From: Closterium sp. NIES-65
Lineage: Eukaryota; Streptophyta; Zygnematophyceae; Desmidiales; Closteriaceae
Reading direction: 5' to 3'
Assembly: GCA_948144175.1 (NCBI GenBank)
Contig: CANXME010002337.1
Location: forward strand, 604,001-668,000
Length of the DNA stretch: 64,000 nt
The notes under the pieces are model-generated. The model made no database searches. It saw only the letters and a program-made list of their open reading frames with translations, and had not been told where the DNA came from. The translations under genes were made by a program, and so were the position numbers. Shown here piece by piece: positions 10,570-24,700 of this stretch. Position 1 is the first letter of the stretch; the number at the start of each line of letters is the position of its first letter.

Positions 10570-13030
10570 GACGCCTTTCAGATTTGGCCATTAACGAGTG
10601 AGGGCATGTATTGGGATGACTGACGCCGCCGCAGCAGCGGTGCCGAGTGCAGGAGCTGCAGGAGAAGAGTGTTGACATGGTTAAGAATGGGGATGAGAGC
10701 GCAGCAGCAGTCGCAGTCCCACCTACGTGACCTACAAGAGCAGAAGGAGGTGGGGCGAATGGCCGAGCAGACAAACAAGCGGGTGCAGGAGCAAAGGAGT
10801 AGGAGCAGGAGCAGGAGCAGCGGGATCAGCTGCGGGCTAAACTGTAGCAAACCACAAAAGGTTTTGATAGGAGCATAGTAATGCAATGAAAGCTCTCTCT
10901 TGCCTCGCTATAGGCACATACACGAACTGTTGTACGTATGCTTACCAGGCAAATGCTTGCGTACAGCATAGGCCCTTCATAGAATATTATTATGAATGGA
11001 TTGGGCTTAGTTTAGAGCAATAAATATGTGATTTGTGTGTGTTGTTTCGTATAGGTTTCATATAACCATAGATACGTATCTTCAAATTGATACTAAATAT
11101 CCTGGGTGTTTTTTTGTTGAACTTCGGTTTCTTACTATGGATTCGCTTTTTCCTGTAAAAATAAGTGCGAGTACCAGGGCAATATGTTTTTGGCTGGTGT
11201 GGTATTTTTAAAGAAGGCTATTGAGAACGATCAACCGTTTATCACAATTGTATATGTGGTCATATCCAGACTTGTCACATATTCATGACTGTATGCCTGA
11301 CTTAGGCCAACTAAGGCTAAAATATAAAAGGCCTTCTTTGTGAAGATAATGCTATAGCAAAAAAGCTCAGCTCACTATTCTGCTGTGCCTGAAAACAAGT
11401 CGGACGTGGCATCACAATGGTGCCGAGAGCGAATGTATCGCCGCACTTCACGGAGGAATTTTGCGCTTTGTCCATTGCAAGCGCGCCTCGTCGGAAATGT
11501 CAAACCGTGCGCCGACATCTCTACATTTTGTGGGGCGGAAATGCGGGCACAACTAGGCGCCTGCTGAACGGCCCCGCGACTGCCAACAAAATTCACCATT
11601 TGTTTGTGCTGCGCCGTGATTGTGTGAAACCTGAACAAACGCCTGCGCGCTTGGTTGGCTTGGATGGAGCCGAGAGGACAGAGGGAGAGAGACTCGACTC
11701 GACCTGAGGGCACACACCCCTCTGCTATCAATTTCTCCCTCCATTTGTTCACTTCCGAGTTCCTTCCGACGCCCCTTTTCTTAGATGTCTCAGCGACTAC
11801 AGCGCGCGCAACACACGCACATCTAGGTTGAGGCATTCAGCGGTCTTGGCTGTTCATTATGTTCCAGACTCCAGAGCGAAACGAGCCTAGGTGAACCCAT
11901 CTCATCTATCACACACCTCACCTTCTATCGTTCCACCCATCATCACTCGACGCCCCGTATTCTCGAATGGGGATGGGAGAGGTACAAAAGCCAGCCCCCC
12001 TCCCAGCCTTAATGATGATGTGTCGAGACTCGAAAGCCGCGGTTCCAACCAACCGTCGGTTCCACCGCGCAAACCGACGGAAATTGACCATGGCAATGGT
12101 CAGTCGTCGGATTTCCACCGTCATCTTGGACTTGATAGCACAGCTTCCGGGAACCACAACGGCGACAACGCATCCACCCCTCATTTCAACGACCGTTTCC
12201 CCCATTTCAAGGCGAGAGCCTAAGGGCATTCGCAGGATACTAGAGGCTGTGTGATGAAATGCGCGCCGTCACGCCGAGCGACGGTTTTATACGGGACGAT
12301 CATGACCGACTAAGACATAGTTGCGAGAACCTTTATGCGCTTCTACGGAGAACCAGTCCCACCATAAACTGCTGCTGTCTGCGCAGTGCGCATCCCAAGG
12401 CACGCCATGCGCCTATGTGTCGGCGCGAGGCGCCCAGGACATCTCAGCTTTCTTTCTAGAATCTGCGTCAGCTTCCCCTTTCCCACAATCCGCACGGGAA
12501 TCCCCTTCTTCATAATTTGCTCCGAGTATTCTCGCCTGTTGCCACCTCATTCGACGAAAGGCGAGCGCCGAAAATTATCGATGCTCATTAGGTAGTTATC
12601 GTTTCTATTCGCGAATCCCTTCGGAAGAAGTAGCTAGTTCGTACCACGAGCGTATTACTTCGAGCTTCCTATAGTGGTACCATGACAGCTCATATAAACT
12701 AGCAGCTCATATCAAATAGCAAGTCAGCTACTCATGCAGATTACCGTGGTGAGCTTTTGACCTTCGCGTCACTCTATCACGACACGTCATCCAACCTACT
12801 ACTCTCTACTTTTGGCACGATAGCCAAAGTAAAGCAGCTACTTCGTTTGCTTGAGTCCACTCCAATCTCACCCACGCCCTCACGCGTCACGAACCACTGC
12901 AATTCCTTCATCGTAACTCAAACCACTTCAATCACGTCCGCTTCAATCGCGCTGCCAAATCTCGTCGATACGCCTCCGTCCACTCGAAAGTAGCTTCGGA
13001 CTAGGAAAAAAAAAGTCCAGCCCTCAAGAT
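10570..13030. other. Intergenic region
   Basis: At about 10590-10880 lies a diverged copy of the LBD 3' end (GCAGCAGCGGTGCCGAGTG matches the coding region near 10520), starting after a decayed palindrome (TTGAGACGCCTTTCA, 10566-10580). From 10880 to 11350 the sequence is AT-rich. TATAAAAGG at about 11322 could be a core promoter for the TBL gene if its 5' UTR is long or spliced. 11350-13030 holds only short unrecognised frames. Confidence 0.55.
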
Positions 13031-16633
<3,603 letters not shown>

Positions 16634-18525
16634 GCCTTATACGTGCAGCTTGACACATTTGGACTGCGCTGTGAGATATCGCTTAACTGCTTCCTTGTTG
16701 CACAAACACAAGTGCTGGTAGCAGCAGAAGCACCTTGCCGGAAGCAAGAGAGTGCAACCAGCAAGGTCACTTGGCTGGTCGATGCAGCATGGATGCAGCT
16801 TGGCAATCTACCGTAACACAAGGACAGCCCATTCACGGGCTGCTAACAACACATAAAATAATGATGGCCTGTACACTCTCCATCCATGTAGTGTCCATGT
16901 ATGCTGTAGGTGGCATGTAGTGACACTAAGGCGCATGTGTGGTAGGAAAGTTCGCATATATATACATTACGGCCAAGCTGTGTGCCTTGCACAGGATTAC
17001 ACATGTTCTGATTATGCACATTTCACCTTGATATTAGTTCCTCACGACCCAGTGTCCATATCCTGGTGCATGGACAGCTTCTGGGCAATGGAGATATACC
17101 TTTCATTGCAACACTTAACCTCACTAAGAAGCAAACACCTTTCAACCCATATATACATACAGAAGGAAGCAAACGCCATATATACATACAGAAGGATGCA
17201 GTTGCCTCTTTCTGAATCTGCACCAGCCAGAGGTTTTAAAAACACCATGCTGTCTCCTGTCGTACAGCAGTTCCATCAGCTCAGTCCTTGGGCGCAGGCA
17301 CGGGCAGCGGCAGGTGAAAGCCCCCCACAGAGCGCACCGGCCACACCACAATCAGGTGGGCGGGCCTCCTGACCCGCAAAGGTAGGGGGTAGAACCGCAC
17401 TGCCTCCTGTCATACAGCACTTCCATCAGCCCAGCCGACGGGCGCAGGCGCGGGCAGCGGCAGGTGAAAGCCCCCCACAGAGCGCACCAACCACACCACC
17501 ATCAGGTGGGCGGTTCTACCACCCACCAGGACCTCCTGACCCGCAAAGGCAGGTGGTAGAACCGCACTGCATCCTGCAGTACCTCGGGGTGCTGGTAGGT
17601 GGGGAGAAGAGGGTGGGTGGGGTGAGATGGGAGGTGCGGTGACTTAAGAGTCGAATCAAATGCCACACCACCATCAGGTGTAGAACCGCACTGCCTCCTG
17701 CCGTACCTAGGGTCCTGGTGGGTGGGGAGAATAGGGTGGGTGGGGTGAGATGGGAGGTGCGGTCACAGATGCGCATGCCACAGATGGGCATGCCACAATG
17801 CGCGCTATTGCCGGTAGCAGCAGCGGTGGAAGCAAGAGTTCAAGAAGCAAGGTGCCTGTCTTGAGGGTCTCTGAACTCACTCCTAGCAGGATAGGCTCTT
17901 CCGGAGGCAGCACGGAGGAGGACAGGTGATACCGGTTTATAAGAGGTTGTCAGGGTCAGTGACAGTGTGCTTTGCTAATACAGGGTACCTCAGCTCGCAT
18001 GTGTACCTTGCATAATAGGACCCGTGTACAGGAAAATTCTTAACTGTATCAGTGTCTGTCTGTCTGCCCTGTGAAGAAGCACAAAAGCATTTGTAGCATC
18101 AACCCCATTTCAACACCATCTGACAGGTGTGCTGATTCTGGGGTGCGTCACACTGCCAAAAAAAGACGAAATGAAGATTAACCATATCAAAGAATTTCAC
18201 TAGGAACCAAATAGTACATCGCCACCATACAATCAGGTCACATCGGCATACCGTAAAAGGAACACCATTGCCCCTCCTCCGAATCCTTACCCGCACCCCA
18301 TTCCAACAGCAGCTTGCTGCTACCCTCCCTCATCTTGCTGCTGCTCCATCCTCCGCTGCTCCCACACCCCACCATCTGCTGCCATCCTCTCCTCTCCTCT
18401 CCTCTGCCTCCTCACAGCGAAATATGATTGCCCCTCCTCCGAATCCTCACCCGCACCCCGTGCTTTGGTCGGAGGTTCAACCCAGATTCCAGCGGCAACT
18501 TGCTGCTGTCTATCCCTCTCCCGCT
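16634..18525. other. Region between convergent TBL and P450 genes
   Basis: No gene recognised. Diverged copies of the Ser/Gly-rich TBL 3' coding end occur at about 16715-16800 and 17805-17925. A block with TTCCATCAGC and GGGCGCAGGC is repeated at 17270-17370, 17400-17520 and onward, partly joined by a decayed palindrome (CTTAAGAGTCGAATCAAATG, 17642-17661). At 18260-18525 lies a further copy of the P450 C-terminal coding end. Confidence 0.6.
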
Positions 18526-18720
18526 TCACAATGGAATACCATTGCCTCTCCTTCGAATTCTCACACGCACACCATCTTTCGGCCGAAGGTTCAGCCCAGA
18601 TTCCAGCGGCAGCTTGCTGCTATCCTCCCTTGTCTTGCTGCTTGCACTCCGTCTGATGCCCTCCTCTCCTCTGCCGTCTTTCGGCCAAAGGTTCAACCCA
18701 GATTCCAAAGGCAACTTGCT
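18260..18720 (-). repeat. Four copies of the P450 C-terminal coding segment
   Basis: On the minus strand the segment KLPLESGLNLRPKDGVRVRI with RRRGNG recurs, in full or in part, about every 115 bp. The P450 frame passes through two copies before its stop at 18526; two more lie beyond it. Confidence 0.75.
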
Positions 18721-21700
18721 GCTATCCACCCTTGTCTTGCTGCTCGCACTGCCCCATTTGCTTCCCTCCTCCGCATCCTCACTCCCTCCCCGTTTCCTTC
18801 CCCTTTCTTCAGCGTCAGTCTCACTTGCGTTGAGACGTCTGGAAGCATATGGGGTGTCAGATACTGATGTGATGTCAAATACCCGCAGCAGCAGCGCAAG
18901 GCAGAGCTTGATTTCCATCATTGCAAATCGTGCCCCGATGCACATGCGGGGACCGGCACCGAAAGGCAAATACATGGCTTCTGACTCGGCCGTCCACAGC
19001 ACCTCCTCGTGTTCCTTTCCTTCTCCTCTCTCTTCACTCTTGATCGATTCTGCACCCTCCTCGCCCCTTCCTTCCCCCACTTGCCCTTCTGCCTCCTCTT
19101 CCCTCCCTCCCTCCTTCCACCCAACTCCCTTCTCACCTGCTGCCCGCTGACCGAAACGTTCGGGCAGAAAAGAAAGCGGCCGGGGGAAGAAATCCGGGCA
19201 GCGGTGGGCAGCGAAAATCGGGACCACAACGGGTGTATTCGCAGGGATGTGGTAACCAGCCAGAGTCGTTGCATGGACGGGCAGCCGGGCAGCTATAGGG
19301 GCAGCAGGGTACAGCCTAAGTGTTTCTTTTACAACCATATCAAGATACTTAAGCACTTCTAAGCCTTTAAATAAAGACCTATTTTTAAAAACAGGGGGTG
19401 AGTCATCGAACCTTCTTCGCCCAATCTCCCCTGGCCCCCTCTCCCCCTTCCCCTCTCCCTCCTCTTCCCCCTCCCCCTCTCCCTCCCCCTCTTCCTCCCC
19501 TTTCCCCTCCCCTTTTACCTCTCCCGCCTGCTCCCTTTCCTCGAAGTACCTGTCGATTTCAGCCTGAAGCTTCCGTGAAACGTCCGGGTGCTGAGTCAGC
19601 ATGTGGACGGCAAATGCCAGCGTGGACGATGTGGTCCCCACTCCGGCGCCCAGGAGGCCAAAGAGAATCAGAGGCAGGTCGGAATCGGCCAGTCTTGCTC
19701 CTGTGCCCTTGTCTCGGAAGCTGGAAGGCAGAGGGGAGGGGAGGGGGTCCGGGGGACAATCAGAGTAAAGCCAGGGTGGATGATGTGCTTCCACTCCCGC
19801 GCCCAGGAGGCCACATGGATCAGAGGGAAGTCGGATGCAATCCTGCCCCTGTGCCTTTCTCTTGGAAGCTGGGAGGCAGAGGGGAGGGGAGGGGGTCCGG
19901 GGGACAATGAGAGTAAAACCAGGGTGGACGATGTGGTTTCCACTCCGGCACCCAGGAGGCCAAAGAGGATCAGAGGGAAGTCAGACTCGTGCAGACCTGT
20001 GGTAATCAGTTTTGAGAATTCTCAAAAGAGGATCAGAGGGAAGTCAGACTCGTGCAGACCGGCGGAAATCACTTTTGAGAATTCTCAAAAGAGGATCAGA
20101 GGGAAGTCAGACTCGTGCAGACCGGCGGAAATCACTTTTGAGAATTCTCAAAAGAGGATCAGAGGGAAGTCAGACTCGTGCAGACCGGCGGAAATCAATT
20201 TTGAGAATTCTCAAAAGAGGATCAGAGGGAAGTCAGACTCGTGCAGACCGGCGGAAATCACTTTTGAGAATTCTCAAAAGAGGATCAGAGGGAAGTCAGA
20301 CTAGTGCAGACTGGCGGAAGGGGGGCAGATGTGCTGTGGTGCCCTTGTCTCCTTTTGAGTCGACTCAAAAGCAGATGTGCTGTGGTGCCCTTGTCTCCTT
20401 TTGAGTCGACTCAAAAGCAGATGTGCTGTGGTGCCCTTGTCTCCTTTTGAGTCGACTCAAAAGTGATGTGCTGTGGTGCCCTTGTCTCCTTTTCAGTCGA
20501 CTCAAAAGTGATGTGCTGTGGTGCCCTTGTCTCCTTTTGAGTCGACTCAAAAGTGATGTGCTGTGGTGCCCTTGTCTCCTTTTGAGTCGACTCAAAAGTG
20601 ATGTGCTGTGGTGCCCTTGTCTCCTTTTGAGTCGACTCAAAAGTGATGTGCTGTGGTGCCCTTGTCTCCTTTTGAGTCGACTCAAAAGCAGATGTGCTGT
20701 GGTGCCCTTGTCTCGGAAAATGTGAGGCAGGTTGGTAAGGTAAGGGGGGAAGGAAAAAGGGGGCGATTACCCATAAGGTCCCCACACCGGCGCCCAGGAG
20801 GCCAAAGAGGACACAAGGGAGGTTGGACTTGGGGCGAAGTGACATGCATGCTATGTCAATTTAACTTTTGAGAATTCTCAAAAGTGAAATTCACATAGGG
20901 AGGTCGGACTTGGGGCGAAGTGACATGCATGCAGTACAGAATGAAAGACGTGCTTGTGAGTGCGTGTGCCTGTGAGTGCGTGTGCCTGTGAGTGCGTGTG
21001 CCTGTGAGTGCGTGTGCCTGTGAGTGTGTGCTGTCTGTGAGAGCGGGTTTGTGCAAATATGTACACGATGTTGTTTGCGTGTGTGTATTGTTTTGTTTTT
21101 TGCTTTTTTTGTTTTGTTTTTTTTTGTTTGGTCTGTCACCCTGATGTACCTTTTGAGAAAGGTCAGTATGTCAGCAGCGCTGCTGTTGCCTTGAGACGGT
21201 TGCTGCCTCTTTGCTTCCAGCATCCGCTGGTGAGAAAGGGAGGAGTTGGAGGGGAGAGATGGGGGGGGGTTATACGGGGGAGAGATGGGTGGATGGCAGG
21301 GTCAGATGCGGGAGTGGGAGGAGAGTGTTGCCTTGCGACTGTTGTTGGCATAGCGAGAACGTGGTACCTCTGGGCACCGCACTCAACACCTCTCACTCAC
21401 CTTCCACTCCAGCATCAGCTCACGATGTCTCTCCCTCGCTGCACCCACAGTGCTCCCAGGCAGCACACCCAGCAGCGCATGCACCCAGGGGCATAGCGAG
21501 AACGTGGTACCTCTGGGCACCGCACTGAACACCTTAGTTGCTAAGTGCTGCCTCAAACCTCTCACCTTCCATTCAAGCATCAGCTCTCGGTGTCTCTTCC
21601 TCGCTGCACCCACGGTGCTCCCAGGCAGCACACCCAGCAGCGCATGCACCCAGGGGCATAGCGAGAACGTGGTACCTCTGGGCACCGCACTGAACACCTT

Positions 21701-24700
21701 AGTTGCTAAGTGCTGCCTCAAACCTCTCACCTTCCATTCAAGTATCAGCTCTCGGTGTCTCTTCCTCGCTGCACCCACGGTGCTCCCAGGCAGCACACCC
21801 AGCAGTGCATGCACCCAGGGGTGCAGGCACGGAGGGGAGAGGGCCACGAGGAGAAGCTTTCAAGGCACCTCACCTCAAAACATAGTAACACCCAGGCACC
21901 GCACTGAACACCTCCTCACTTTCCACTCCAGCATCAGCTCACGATGTCTATCCCTTGCTGCGCCCACGGTGCTCCCAGGCAGCACACCCAGCAGCGCATG
22001 CACCCAGGGGTGCAGGCGCGCAGGGGAGAGGGCCAGGAGGAGCGAAGGGACGCAGCACAACACACCCAAACCTCCTCACCTTCCACTCCAGCATCAGCTC
22101 TCGGTGTCTCTCTCTTGCAGCGCCCACGGTGCTCCCAGGCAGCACACCCAGCAGCGCATGCGCCCAGGGGTGCAGGCATGCAGGGGAGAGGGCCAGGAGA
22201 AGCGATGAGAGCGCCCCTAGCTTCGCCCCTGCCTGCTCGTTCGCCCCGTATGCCCGTGCCAGGGAGGCAGTGTGCGGTGCAGCAGTGTGTAGTGCGGTAG
22301 AGTGTGCTGCTGTGTGTGGTGGTAATGTGGTGTGAGGAGGTGCAGGTTCAGTAGTGCTGCTGTGCGCCCCTAGCTTCGCCCCTGCCTGCTTGTTTGCCCC
22401 AGTGTCGGCTGTCGCAGCTGTGAGTGTAGCAGTTCTGTCCTGCTGGAACCACAGGTCTTCACCAAAGCAAGCAGCACCAATAGACGCCAGGGCGGCAGTG
22501 TGCGGTGCAGCAGTGTGGAGTGCGGCAGTGTGGGGTGCTGTGTGTGTGTCAGCACTGTCCTGCTGGAACCACAGGTCGTCACCAAAGCAAGCAGCACCAA
22601 TAGATGCCAGCCCCACTGCTTCAAACATGCCCATCAAATCCACCTCCACCCACCCCTTCTCGCTACCTCCTCCCTCTCGTTGCTCCTTTTCCCTTTCCTC
22701 ACCCCGTCCTCCCTTTTGGTTCTCCCTCTCCTCGCCCCGTCCTCCCTCCGTCCCTCCCACCTCTTGTGCCCCCGACCCCCCTCGTCGTTCTCTCCCTCCC
22801 TCCTCTTGCGTCCCTGCCCTCGTTTGTGTCGCATCCCACAACGGCAGCAGCAGCATATGGAGAACGGAACGGTGCATTCCGGAAAGGAAGGAGTGGAGAT
22901 GGGTGGAGCGGTGGAACATGGGAGTGAGAGCGCTCCTCAAACCAGCCCAGTGGTTACCCCTAGAAGGAAGGAGAGAGAAGGGAGGGGGAAGGGAGTGGGA
23001 TTGAGTGAGTGGAAGGGAGAGAGAGAGAGGGAGGGACGGCAGCATCATGTGGACCACAGATAGGTGCAGCATGCCCACTGGTGACTGCATTGGCTGCACC
23101 TATCTGGGGAAAAAAAGATTGGAGATGGGTGGGAAAGGTAGAACAAGGGAGTCAAAACGAGCCCACTGGTGGCTGCTGGAAGGAAGAGGAACAGGGGTTG
23201 GAATAAAAAGCAGTTGTGCATGGGACAAAAGGTGCAACGAAAGGATGGTACGAAAGGTGGGAGGAGGGAATCTGAACTCACCGAGCAAACAGCAGCCCCC
23301 GGCCAGTGGTGGGGCTGGCAGTGGGAGGCACGGGTGCACGGGGCAATCATGGAAGTCGTGTAGTGATTCAGAGTGAACCCACAGCGATGGTGCAAGCAAG
23401 GGGATGAGGGACGGAAGGGATACTCACCGAGCAAACAGCAGCCCCCGGCCAGTGGTGCGGCTGGCGGTGGGAGACATGGGGCCATGGTGAGAGGCAGCGG
23501 CGATTCAGTTTGGAGTGAACCCGCAGCAGTTGGGGATGGGGATGGGGGATGCGGGGGACACTCACCGAGCAAACAGCAGCCCCCGGCCAGTGGTGCGGCT
23601 GGCGGTGGGAGACATGGGGCCATGGTGAGAGGCAGCGGCGATTCAGTTTGGAGTGAACCCGCAGCAGTTGGGGATGGGGATGGGGGATGCGGGGGACACT
23701 CACCGAGCAAACAGCAGCCCCCGGCCAGTGGTGCGGCTGGCGGTGGGAGGCATGGGGCCATGGTGAGAGGCAGCGGCGATTCAGTTTGGAGTGAACCCGC
23801 AGCAGTTGGGGATGGGGATGGGGGATGCGGGGGACACTCACCGAGCAAACAGCAGCCCCCGGCCAGTGGTGCGGCTGGCGGTGGGAGACATGGGGCCATG
23901 GTGAGAGGCAGCGGCGATTCAGTTTGGAGTGAACCCGCAGCAGTTGGGGATGGGGATGGGGGATGCGGGGGACACTCACCGAGCAAACAGCAGCCCCCGG
24001 CCAGTGGTGCGGCTGGCGGTGGGAGACATGGGGCCATGGTGAGAGGCAGCGGCGATTCAGTTTGGAGTGAACCCGCAGCAGTTGGGGATGGGGATGGGGG
24101 ATGCGGGGGACACTCACCGAGCAAACAGCAGCCCCCGGCCAGTGGTGCGGCTGGCGGTGGGAGGCATGGGGCCATGGTGAGAGGCAGCGGCGATTCAGTT
24201 TGGAGTGAACCCGCAGCAGTTGGGGATGGGGATGGGGGATGCGGGGGACACTCACCGAGCAAACAGCAGCCCCCGGCCAGTGGTGCGGCTGGCGGTGGGA
24301 GACATGGGGCCATGGTGAGAGGCAGCGGCGATTCAGTTTGGAGTGAACCCGCAGCAGTTGGGGATGGGGATGGGGGATGCGGGGGACACTCACCGAGCAA
24401 ACAGCAGCCCCCGGCCAGTGGTGCGGCTGGCGGTGGGAGGCATGGGGCCATGGTGAGAGGCAGCGGCGATTCAGTTTGGAGTGAACCCGCAGCAGTTGGG
24501 GATGGGGATGGGGGATGCGGGGGACACTCACCGAGCAAACAGCAGCCCCCGGCCAGTGGTGCGGCTGGCGGTGGGAGGCATGGGGCCATGGTGAGAAGCA
24601 GAGGCGATTCAGTTTGGAGTGAACCCACATCAGTTGTGCAAGGGGATGGGGAATGTGAGGGACACGCACCGAGCAAACAGCAGCCCCCGGCCAGTGGTGG

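Larger units (their letters stand above)
19721..20865. repeat. P450 intron 4: tandem copies of the I-helix exon start, with palindromes
   Basis: Copies of the exon 5 start (minus strand FRDKGT...PLILFGLLGAGVGT) lie at about 19770-19875, 19920-20000 and 20700-20845. Between them, short pieces of the same exon are repeated with one palindrome per unit: five 63-bp units with AATT cores, then eight 45-46 bp units with TCGA cores. Confidence 0.85.

Noticed and set aside
20010-20690. Regularly spaced palindromic repeats resembling a CRISPR array
   Set aside because: The spacers are identical to each other and match the nearby P450 exon; the context is a eukaryotic intron with no cas genes.
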